Shown here: positions 38,785 to 49,212 of the stretch, one piece after another
How the letters are laid out: every line of letters begins with the position of its first letter
How positions within the stretch are numbered: the first letter of the stretch is position 1
Assembly (NCBI GenBank): GCA_002118135.1
Contig: BDIU01000292.1
Location: 18,196 to 82,195, forward strand
From: Trebouxia sp. TZW2008
Lineage: Eukaryota > Chlorophyta > Trebouxiophyceae > Trebouxiales > Trebouxiaceae
Direction of reading: 5' to 3'
Length of the DNA stretch: 64,000 bases
Program-made: the position numbers and the translations under genes
Notes under the pieces: model-generated
The model's database searches: none
What the model saw: only the letters and a program-made list of their open reading frames with translations
What the model was told of the DNA's origin: nothing

Positions 38785-38912
38785 GATATTTGGTATTCAA
38801 GAGGAAGTTGTTCCAGCGATACTTGGCTGTAATGCTCTTGAGATTACTGTTTGGCTCATGAGGCTTAGTATCCTGTTGGGAACTTCTCAAGTGACATCTG
38901 GCTGTAATGCTG
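38785..38912 (+). repeat. Copies of the SELENBP1 C-terminus and stop in the 3' UTR
   Basis: Two decayed copies of the [20 protein letters not shown] segment lie at about 38785-38833 and 38852-38912, after the stop at 38748-38750. Confidence 0.8.
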
Positions 38913-39811
38913 TTGAAAGAGCCACATGCATGGACGTGTTGCTTTTTGCCAAACGATGTACTTCAGCAGACACTGTACAGGGCCGTAGCAGGGTGCTCTA
39001 TGCTTTGCCCTGGCTGTGAGCAGGACATCACATGTCTGATCTTGGCTTGCTTCTGATTTCTGTTGATTTGTGGCTGTCCAAAGCCAATGCATTCAAGCTT
39101 ACCATCGACACATTTGCTTTGTACGCTTGGGCCCAGGTGCCTTTCAGCACCAAGCCACTACCATGAATCTCACGCTGTTACAAGAGACTGCTGGCAATGA
39201 TGAGTTGTGACTGCATGTCACGATGTTGACACTGCCAGGAGGTCTTATGCTGTTTATGTTCGAGAAGCTGTGTTTTCTATCTTGCTTGGCTCACAGAAAA
39301 CTTGCTACTGCACCCAGAGTCCTGAGTCAGGAGGAGCCGTTTGACTTTCCAGACACTGTAGAATATATGCGCCCTGGCGACCTTGGTCTGTCATAGAGCT
39401 GTCAATCTGTTGCATGGGGTTGCAACCGCCTAGGGCAGTATTTCTGCATAATGCATGATATACGATCTTGTAGGGTTCATGCTGTTGATGTGAGAGCAGC
39501 ATGCTGAACACAGGTTTGCCTTGAAGTGACAAAGGTTGTTGGCATTGTGGCATTGTAAGGTTTCAACTCTGTAAATTCAAAGTCAATGTGTTTGTTACAG
39601 TATGAACAAATTTGATAGAACCAGCAATGTAGAAGTGACCGTCTGTCCTCAAGTGAAGGGCCAAATGTTGTGTACATACAGTGCAACACATGCATAACCA
39701 AAGTTCAAACACAACCCTGACAAGTCGCTGTACAGATCGCTTCAGTGCCATGATACCAACACGCAACTTAGTCATCCTGCACATTGACAGTGCAAGCAGT
39801 TTGCAGCAACA
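38913..39811. other. Convergent intergenic region, SELENBP1 / CDPK
   Basis: 3' UTRs of both genes. No coding exon or repeat was recognised. Confidence 0.6.
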
Positions 39812-42800
39812 TCACTCATCAAACACTTCTTGCTTCAATGGTGCACTTTTGAGCTCTGTAACAGACTTCTGTAGCCTTGGGTCATATTGATCCAGGGAGT
39901 CTGGCAAGTGCGTTTCAGTCAACAGTGTTGTGAACTCTTCTCTGGAAACTAGACCGTCCCCGTTGGAATCTGCCTCTCTGAGCATACGGCGTGCCTGGAT
40001 CACACACAAGACGGTGTTTACTTTTACAAAATTTTCAAGCAAGCAAGCAAAAGCAAGCAAGCAAGTCAAACAGCTGCCAGCCGCCCAACCATCCAAACAA
40101 ACAAACAATCAATCAGTTGTCCACCCAATCAAACAAACATGTATGCGGTTGGCAATCACATAAACAACCAGTGACCCTATGGTGCAAGCAGAAAGGGTGC
40201 ATCTTCATAAGCTGCTCTACCATTGTATGACTCAGCAGCCTCAAACGGACTCTGAGCAAGCAGCTTTTCAACATCAAAACAGCCATCACAGTTGCCATCC
40301 AGCAACCAATTAAACATTGATTAATTCAATCACTCATTTTGTGATCAATGCGCCTGTCTTTCATCCAATGCCCCAATCATTCAAGCCAAAAAAGAGAGCT
40401 CACCTCCATGAGTCGCTCTCCATTATAACACTCAGTGGCTTCAAAGGGAAGCTGAGCAAGCGGCTTGTCAAGATCAATGAAGCCATCACCATTGCCATCT
40501 ATTGATGAGTCAATCAAACAAACCAACAACTGATGTGATCAATCATCTGCCCATCTCACCGAGGACTCAACTGCTCTAGCAAATTAAGCTCACCTCCATG
40601 AGTCGCTCTCCATCATATGACTCAGCAGCCTCAAAGGGAAGCTGGGCAAGCAACTCCTCAAGATCAATGAAGCCGTCGCCATTGCCGTCCAGCTTAGCAA
40701 ATGCAGTGCTGACCCTGGCTTCCCAGTCTCCATCCTTCTGCAGCTGCAAGGGCACAGAACTGCCATCAGTGCTGCTTAGCATATCAAGATTGTTCAACCA
40801 GCTCCTCCAAACTAATGAAACCGTCGCCGCTGTCAAAGCTGTGGTCAAAGCTGGTCAGCAGCAAGCTACTTCTAGAAATCCTCTCAACCTTGTCAGACAC
40901 AGCACAAAGCAAATAGCATGGGCCTCACTGTATGACGCACATTGCCATGCTTCTTCCAGCAAGCTTGCGCTCACATGCACATCATTCTGCTTGCAAGGTC
41001 CAACCCTGCCAGCAGAAGCAGGGCAAACATGAGATACAGGGCTCTGCCCTGTTTGCTTTACGGTGCACCTGTTTGCGCCCCTTTTGTGTTCAGCTCAATG
41101 TCAGCATGGTATGTGTCACTGTGCAGGGTCTGAATCATTGCTGACAAAACACAAAGCTTTGTGCCGTATTGTGGCTGCTAAAGCTGCACTACTCCTAGGA
41201 ATCCAGTAGAGCTGCCAGACACAGCACAAAGCAAACAGCATGGGCCTCACTGTATAACTTATGTTGCCATGCTTCCTCCGGCAAGCTTAGTCTTGCATGC
41301 ACATCATTCTGCTTGCGGGTCAAACCCCGCCGGCAAAAGCATGGCAAACATGAGATGCATGGGTATGCGCTGTTTGCTTTGCGCTGCACCTGTTTGCACC
41401 CCTTTGTTCTTCAGTTCAATGCCAGCATGAGGTGTGTCAGTATTTGGCTTCTGGATCATTGCTCACAAAACTTAAATCGCTGCACTGTGCTGTGGCTGCT
41501 GCTTCCATGTTGAGCGTCTGCCCTGTGACTTCAGAACTGCACTGCTATACTATATAGTGCTTGGGTTTTCGCACTGCAGATTTTGAAAATCTGCGCCTGT
41601 CAGTGAGTAGCAAGAGGTTTTGAGTGGACATGCACGGACTGTATGATGCAGTCCGGTGAATGAGCTGTCCCATGTCCAACGTCACATCAATGGTGTTGCA
41701 TGCATCATGCAATGTGCATACCTCAGTCCAGTCAATGAGGCCAGAGATGAACTCTTTCATAAGCAGAGTGCCATTTCTGTGAAAGTCAACCCTGCCCATG
41801 AGCTGCGCCAGCTCCTGTTGCCGATATGACTGTGTAAAGGGCACATGCACGTTACATCATTCACAACTCCTTCCCAGTCAGTAAGGCCAAAGATCAGTTC
41901 CCTGGATGTCACAGCAGAACTGGACTTTCTTGTTTGTCCCTAAAGACATGTTGCCTCATCATGCGTTTTGTGAAGACCATACCTCAGTCCAGTCAATGAG
42001 GCCAGAAATGAACTCTTCCATGTCCAGGGTGCCATTTCTATCAAAGTCAACCCTGCCCATGAGCTGCGCCAACTCCTGTTGGGAGATGTTGTAGCCCTGC
42101 GCCTTCAGCCCGTCTGCCAGCTCTGAGGCCTCAATGGTGTTGCTTTTGTCTGTGTCCAGTGACTTGAACAAGTCCCTGTGTTCATGCAGGATACAGCATC
42201 ATCATCACTTTCTGAGCATGCATAGCGCATGAAGCTGTGCATCTGCAAAGGTGGCAGAAGCCATGTCAGCCAGCTCTGAAGCCTCAACGGTGTTGCTCTG
42301 TGTTCGGCAACTTGTACATGTCCCACATCACACCCCATGCTGTGTTCCATGTCAAATACATATATGAGCAATTCTCACTTTGATTCTCTACATGCATCAC
42401 TTTGGAACAGACGCTGACTGAAGATGCAGTCTCAGAAAGCCGCATTGCAATCTGTGATTGCATGTGGCCAGGACTGCAGCAGATTTGGCCAGTCTCCTGA
42501 GGTCTGCACAACATCATCTGTGTGTGCTTTCGACGCTGACAAAGGACTCACCTGAGAGCTGTGACCATGTCCAGCGCTTCTGACTGTTCATCTCCCAAGG
42601 AGCCCTTGCCATCAGCCAAATCTGCCGCAATCATCTTGAGGACAATCTGCTTCAGGTAGCCATATGTCGCAAAGCGCTGCAGCCTTTGCACCTGCAATTG
42701 GGAGTCGCAAAGTTGGGGGTTGACTCATGTAGCTGTAAGTCACTGTTGTAATGAGTCAATGTTGTCATGATATCAAAAATGATATCAAAACCCATTGCAT

Positions 42801-45800
42801 CGCTCTATTCATGGCGGATATAGCCATAGCTGCATCGATCGACATGTTGATTGACTAACGGGTGGATCGTGTATTTGATTGATGGCTCCATTGATTGATT
42901 GGCGGGTTTCTGACTGATTGATGAATAACGCATTTGGGGAAACTGATATCAGACTGAGCATTGTTACCACGGATGATGCATGTATAGTAAGCACAACAGG
43001 CAGGAGCAGCTCACCACACTGTTGTCAAGGCTGCTAGTAGGGGCTCGGGTTTGGTCTTTGATCCAGGGGTGCTCCAGCGCCTGATTGGCTGTCAAGCGGG
43101 TTCCGGGCTCACGCACTAGCAAACCCTGCAGAAACAGTAATTCTCTTGATACTGCGTGGCTTTTACTGTTCATGTGGGTGATGGTTCTGCAGTCTTGGGC
43201 TCCTGCACCAGCAACACCTTCAGACAGCAATCTCTGATACTGCACGGCTTGGTTGTCCTAATCATGATTGCATTTGTATAATGCAAAAGGTGAGGAGTAT
43301 GTTTGTTTGATCCAGGGGTGCTCCAGCGCCTGATTGGCTGTCAAGCGGGTTCCAGGCTCACGCACTAGCAAACCCCGCATGCACAGTAAGCTCTGAACTT
43401 GTCTTTGCAGCTAAGTGGGGTTTGATGAGCTGGGTGAACACACATGCGCTTGCCATGCATGGTTTTGGGTTGATATCGGTCCAAAGCGGCCTGCAAGATG
43501 TGTTGCATGACCACTTTATGCGCTGTGGCAATCATGTGTGAGCATGAACAGCTTGACAGTGCAGATGCCAGAGACAGCAGGTTGCCTCAGCATGCCATTG
43601 CTTTAACGCTGAGATATCACAACCATGTGTACAGTGCAGCCAATGTGCATGCTGTGGTCAACAAAGGGCACAGAGAAAAGCACATGGTCACAGTAGCTAG
43701 GCGTGGGCCTTGGCTTCCTGTCCATCATGTATGACTGACAGCAGCTGGCCGGTGAAGATGCCATGGGGAGTGGCCGATGTGTGATGCCAGCACAATTGGC
43801 GTGTAAGTGTTCAGCTTCACCTTCCACATGAGCTTTTAGAGGACACATTACTCTGATTTATGAGACTTCCTTGAGCTTTTGGTCTGTGGACTAAGCTTCC
43901 AAAGTCAATGCTCTCTTTTCATGCATGAGTCATTGAATGTGGATACGCCTTGAGAGGGTCGCAAGAGCCCTCAGATATGGCAGCTCACTGGCAAGCAGGC
44001 AGAGATGATGGTAATGCTGACACTCATTCATCCATCCATCCATCCATCCATCCATTTCTTCATTCATTTCATTCTAGACATATGCTAGGCAGGCTCAGCA
44101 GGCCTAGCTAGGTACATACTGGAGCAATCAACTGTCTCCGTTGTAATGCTAATCATCATGATTATGCCAAACATGATAACAGTGGGACCAACAACAGTGA
44201 TCAGGCTAAAATTGATGATGACAGTACCTTGAGGAGGTTGCGGGCTCCCTCAGACATTGAGGACTTGACCCAGCTGCTGTCCAGATCCAGCTTCTTCACC
44301 AGGATGGCCTGCCACACCTCCAACACAGACCACGTCATGCCCTCAGTCAATCAACTAGCTCAGCAAGGGGGCCAAGCACAAAGATCAAGAAGGAACCACG
44401 AAGAGCAAGGATCACACAATAATCTTCACACAGCTTGACAAGATAAGAGAGAGAAGCACATATTTTGAGAAGCCACATCAAGAGCATGACATTCTAGAGG
44501 TGTAAAGCTTACGGCCGCCTTGAGACTCACACGCAATGAGAGGGGAGCATGTTGCTGTGAGCGACACAAGGCACAAAGTCCTCCCTGATGCGTAAACAGC
44601 AGTCAGATGAAGCACAAAACATTGGCACTGTTCAAAGCTCATGTCAAGGGCAGAGCCATGCTGCAAAGCTATCATCATGTTCCACAACATGCACAAGAGA
44701 CATGGTGCATGCATTGACCATTCAGGTGAAGCAGGTGATGGCCAGAGTTGAAGAGGTGGACAAGCAGGAGAGGGAGGGGTGAAAAGCGAGGGGTCAAAAG
44801 GAATTAGCAAGGAAACAAAGAAAAAAGATTTGCCAAGAGGGAATCATCCCTATTGGGTTCCTTGTAAGCTGAAAACACGACAATGGGCATTAGGTCTCAG
44901 TAATTTCCCTCAGGAAGGACACTCAACATAGCTTGGGTTTCAGTGCAAGGACAATGCAACTGGCAATGGACTGCTTTCTGACTGCAGTGGCACCTGTTAG
45001 TACAGACAACTCAAAATGAGAAAACTTTGCTTGTGTACTTGAGCCACAGTAGATGTAAGCAAAATGTGGGCGGTTGCCTGTGGGTTGAGCTTGGCCCACC
45101 TGTTGCAAGGAGACATTGGCAACAGAGTCCCAGAAGGGGAAAGTGCCAGTGAGCAGCTGATACATGAGCATGCCCACGCTCCACATGTCCGCCTGGGCGT
45201 CATAGCCTTGCAGGATGACCTCGGGCGCCATGTACACAGGGGTGCCTGACCTGCTCTTCAGCTGCCCCTCATCGGGCCAATGCCTGCACAGTGCTCCAGG
45301 TCTTGCAGCTTGTGTCTTGTCATTGATTTTGTCACGACACGACGAGCAACAGTTGAGAGTTTCAACATTGCGGGATGACCTTGCGCGCCATCATGACCAC
45401 TATATCTATGCCCGGACATGTCAAAGTCAGCGCTTTGACTGCAAATACCAGTGCCTGCAGAAGACCTGTGCTGCAGCGGACATGCTGTACGCTCTCAAAC
45501 TTGCTTTGGTACACGAGCTGCATTGACGTCTGCTGCAAGTTCACTTGAGACCTGTGCAGTGAACATCATGCTTGTAAAGAACTGTACTGCTGAATGCATG
45601 ATGACATTGCGATGGTCGAGCCCCATGCATGCTTGCAACAGCTTGAGAAGAGCGCTCAAAGAGTGCTTGTCTTGTAATCAGTACTTCATGTATGCTTAGG
45701 ACAGGCAACAGGGCCTCAACTGAGAGACAGACCAAAGTCATCAGCCCTGGGGGGGAGTTCTCATCCTTGTTCAGAAACAGGAGTGTCAGATGCAATGCCT

Positions 45801-48111
45801 CAACAGCAAATGCACTTCACGAGACCCGTCGCCGAGTGCATGATGAGATCCTGCATTCTGAGCCACAGGCATGCTTGCAACAGCTTGAGCCAGATACCCA
45901 ATCAGGGCCTTGTCGATACTGCATCTTTTGTGTACGTTTCGAATAATCGCAAAGGCGTCACCTGATTGACAAGCCAAAGTCGGTAGCCCTGATGGGGGAG
46001 TCCTGATCCTTGTTCAGGAATAGGAAGTTGTCAGGCTTGATGTCCCGGTATATGATGCCCTTGGCATGGCACTGCGAGATAAACCTGATGATTGAGCGCA
46101 TGATCTGGGAAATCCTTCGCTCTGTGTAGCTGTGCTGCTTGATCTTGTCCAAGATCCCACCACCAGTGCACAGCTCCATGACTAAGTGCACGCTGACGTC
46201 GTCCTCAAACACGTCCTGCAACCATAGATTGCCAAGTTGGTTTGGCTTGTGCAACCTTCTCATCAGATGAGGGTCTGGACCCCATCACCTTTCTGCCCAC
46301 AGCACTGCTGCGCTCAACTTGATGTTCCAGCATGGTACTTGTCATTGTACTTTTCACAGCACAGGCCAGACTGCCAAAGAAAACTGCAGGCTGATCTTGA
46401 GCATTGCATGCTTTGCAGCACAGTGGGTTTATGGGCGAGGGCTGAAGCCGTGAATTCTTGCAGCACAAGCCTATGTAAGGTATACAGATGCATATGACAG
46501 CTGATGCCAATTTGCCACATGAGCTTCATGATAATAACCAGCCGCAATGATGACTGAAGCTGATACAGCACATTCGTCCACGAGTGAAGCAAAGGGAGGG
46601 ATTGATGATCTCTGCAAGTGGTCAGTGACACCAATACAACACATCTTATCAGGCTAGACACAGCCACAAAGAAGACAACTCATACTTCAGCCCTGCCTCA
46701 CCTGCAGGAACACTGCATCCAAGCTGGGACCCAACTGAAGCATTGCATCCACCTCAGTCTGGATCTTGAGCAGGTACCTAGGGGTACCCCGGCCCTTCTT
46801 GGGCAGCTTGGGGATGGTTTTGCAGGCATAATGCAGGTTTGTGCGCTTGTGCACAGCTTCCCGCACCACTCCAAAGCTGCCTGCGCCAATCACTTTGCCT
46901 ATTGTGTACCTGCATATCAGCAACAGGTGAGAAGCTTTTGCATAACCTGCAAAACCTTTTGTTTTGGGCAGCTGCAGATGGTCTTGCAGGCATACTTTGG
47001 ATTGGTGCGCTTGTGCACAGCTGCCTGCACCACTCCAAAGCTGCCTATTGCGTACCTGCATGTCAGCAAATGTCATGAAGGGTTGTGCAGAGTATTTTAG
47101 GCCCACACTTGATCCCATCAGTGACTTGCAACCCTTGGAAGTCAGACACATAGACTGTGGAGATCTGTGCGTGCAGCTGAGCATGGGTGCAGGCATGCAT
47201 GCGTAAGCCGTGTATAGCTTTGTTTGAATGTTGCTGGCAAGGCCTGCAGCAGGCGCTTTGCCTTTTGTGGACCTGCATGTGGGCAGATGACATAAAAGTC
47301 TTGCAGACCCACATTTGGATACATCATGAGAAACAGACCAGAGAGCAAACAACATGACAAGCCAACACAAGTCTGAGCAAATCTATGAGGGATTCTTGGC
47401 ATGGGTGCATCCATGACGTCCGATGTGCAGCTGCGTTTGGTAGATGCGAGCAAGGGCAAGCCCAGATTGTCAAGCTGCCGTGGGTGTTGCTGAAGCACTT
47501 TGTTGATCAGGGGAACTCTTGATGCAGCTGATCATTGCAAGCCAATCAAGCAGCCAGTCAATACCAACCAGGACTACAGATGACTAGGCTGCAGAGGTGC
47601 ATGACTTGATGAAAATAGAACCAGTGCAACTTGAAATATAGCAACTGCCCAAGCAGCAGTGATTTGACTCACTTCTCTTTGAGCGAATTGGAGTAGCCAA
47701 AGACATGCTTGACGTCATTGGCAGTCAGCTCCTGTTTGAGAGGCTGTTGCAGGACATTGGCATCACTCGCTGTAGCTGCATAATCTGTTTTGGCATGGAC
47801 AATGCATAGTCTCTGTTTCAACCGTCGCTGCTGCTTTACAGCTCTGACTGCCTGTGAGCAGTCACTGTGCTGTGCTGCAGTACACAAGCGCCTGACAGGT
47901 CACAGCAACACAACTGTTCGATCATGGTCTCACCCTGCTGTGAGTCAAGGAGCGGCAATGCTTGACACTGTGCGGACAACAAGCTGGCCTGATGCCAGCA
48001 GAGAAGGGAATGCTCTTGAGCATTTTGTGGTGCTGCTATATACTGCGGTGACAGGCCATAGCCACGTTTGGCTGTGACACCACCCAGGCAAGCAGACTTC
48101 CTGAGGTGCAT
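39812..48111 (-). CDS. Calcium-dependent protein kinase (CDPK) with four EF hands
   Basis: Ser/Thr kinase fused to a calmodulin-like domain; transduces calcium signals. Eleven exons: 47934-48111, 47673-47775, 46702-46909, 45962-46215, 45100-45283, 44228-44308, 43015-43125, 42552-42691, 41983-42175, 40594-40743 and 39812-39994. They give 594 residues with consistent phases. Kinase landmarks: Gly loop [15 protein letters not shown] Lys in YACKTIPK, catalytic loop [21 protein letters not shown]. The junction region [16 protein letters not shown] follows. EF hands: [48 protein letters not shown]. The catalytic-loop His of HRD is Tyr. The N-terminus ([11 protein letters not shown]...) lacks Met-Gly, so no N-myristoylation is predicted. 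The first exon is the least certain part: its ATG and donor fit phase only, without homology. Confidence 0.9.
40205..40510 (-). repeat. Copies of CDPK third EF-hand exon donor edge
   Basis: Two copies of the [20 protein letters not shown] through ERLMEV segment, near 40402-40510 and 40205-40315, lie downstream of the true exon 40594-40743. They are decayed but still readable. Confidence 0.85.
40925..41420. repeat. Intronic tandem duplication, about 310-bp offset
   Basis: 40925-41110 and 41245-41420 share long blocks, for example TGCACCTGTTTGC and AGCACAAAGCAAA, within the CDPK intron between the second and third EF-hand exons. No exon content was seen. Confidence 0.7.
41700..42310 (-). repeat. 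Copies of both edges of the CDPK first EF-hand exon
   Basis: A donor-edge copy ([18 protein letters not shown] through DWTEV) at 41715-41845 lies downstream of exon 41983-42175. An acceptor-side fragment (NTIEASELA) lies upstream at about 42255-42310. Confidence 0.82.
43300..43395 (-). repeat. Copy of CDPK exon 7 acceptor edge
   Basis: Nearly identical to 43064-43140 ([20 protein letters not shown]). The acceptor CTGCAG has changed to CCGCAT, so the copy cannot be spliced in at that point. Confidence 0.85.
44028..44150 (-). repeat. SINE-like dispersed repeat, copy 3 (CDPK intron), with tetranucleotide tail
   Basis: The reverse complement matches copies 1 and 2: GGAGACAGTTGATTGC, TACCTAG and CTGAGCCTGCCTAG, then an AATGAAATGAATGAA tail running into (GGAT)n. 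Confidence 0.78.
44935..45005 (-). repeat. Dispersed repeat family B, copy 2 (CDPK intron)
   Basis: The minus strand carries AGGTGCCACTGCAGTCAGAA and CCAGTTGCATTGTCCTTGCA, matching 14515-14680. Confidence 0.6.
45370..45830 (-). repeat. Copies of CDPK kinase exon edges (exons 4 and 5)
   Basis: 45700-45830 repeats the exon 4 end ([18 protein letters not shown]), downstream of exon 45962-46215. 45370-45420 repeats part of the APEVIL region, upstream of exon 45100-45283. Confidence 0.7.
46960..47300 (-). repeat. Copies of CDPK exon 3 acceptor edge
   Basis: 46960-47060 repeats the exon 3 start ([19 protein letters not shown]) with deletions. A fainter fragment lies at 47225-47290. The true exon is 46702-46909. 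Confidence 0.75.
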
Positions 48112-49212
48112 GAAAAGACATGGTAACGGCAGGACCCGTTCAAAGGGTCTTTGATCTGCAAGCTAAGAGGACCCAACAGGGGAAGCGTAGCGCTCAGTGG
48201 AGATCTCGCACCTTCGAACGACCAGGGGCAGAATGTGCTGGCCAGAATGGATCGCAGGCGCCGTCACAATACTCTGTACTCTCGACAAATGCCGCTGGAA
48301 ACTCAGTGGAGGCTGTGTAAACAGCACAAGCCGGGCAAAGCGTGCAGGCAATACGATGGTCAAGTTTTTAGCAAGGAGGATCTGCTAAGGTGTGACAGCT
48401 CGACAGAACCTACAGTGTAGCCTTGTACACGCACAGTGCAGCACGCCAACAATGTGAGGGAGACAGGGTCGCTACGCTATCGCTGTTACGGATCCTTAGA
48501 CCACACTCAAGGTCCACAACCTTTGTGCTGGCAGGATTCTGAAGTGGTCAAATGGCTGTATGTCAAAGAGCGAGGAGTCGTTAGTTAAGTCAAAGCAAGC
48601 CACCAGAACGCCAAGGTTTGTGCCAAAGGCAATGAACAAGTACTGCAGTTTCCTGGCTCCAACTGCAAATCTGCCCTTGTTGAGACTGTCACAGAGCCAC
48701 ATGCAGAGTGTGCATTTGCTTGTCTCATCATAGTTATTATTTTACCTTGAATCAATCATTGAGATCAGCGTGTGGTCTCCCACGCTGCAGTGACAAAGCT
48801 GCAAGAGACACACACGTGTCTCGAGATCTCAGATCGAGCAGGAAATGCATGGCATGTCGCAAGGACTGCTTTAGCACATTGATCACTGCTTTTCCATGCA
48901 TGTAAGGCAATTTGTGAGCTCGCAGACAACGGTATGGTCGTCATTAGGGCCCACAGTAGAAGGCATAAGATCTTTGAAGCTTTGTGAGCTAAATCGCCGC
49001 AAGTCTTTGCTTGTGGCTATACTGCATGCACTTCAAGGCAAGATGACTGAAATGTACCAGACTGCTCTAAAGTCAAAGCGAGTCAAATGCTGAGTCACAA
49101 GCTCTGAATAGTAGCGACCACATTTGCACAGTTACGCGCCATCGTACAGCCCGATACGAAGGACTTTGTCAACTGCCGTAACAGAGGGTTGTGCTTGACG
49201 TAGACGCGCGTC
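48112..49212. other. Divergent intergenic region, CDPK / PSRP1, with unassigned minus-strand open segments
   Basis: Minus-strand segments look exon-like: 48504-48690 (ARKLQYLFIAFGTNLG... with stop), 48720-48800 (SVGDHTLISMIDSR before a GTAAAA donor) and 48900-48990 (related GPNDDHTVVCELT). No consistent gene model or recognisable family resulted, so no CDS is called. Confidence 0.4.

Noticed and set aside
46687..47370. Longest minus-strand open frame (227 codons) as an intact gene
   Set aside because: It is CDPK exon 3 (46702-46909) run together with intron and its decayed acceptor-edge copies; splice sites and homology define the smaller exon.
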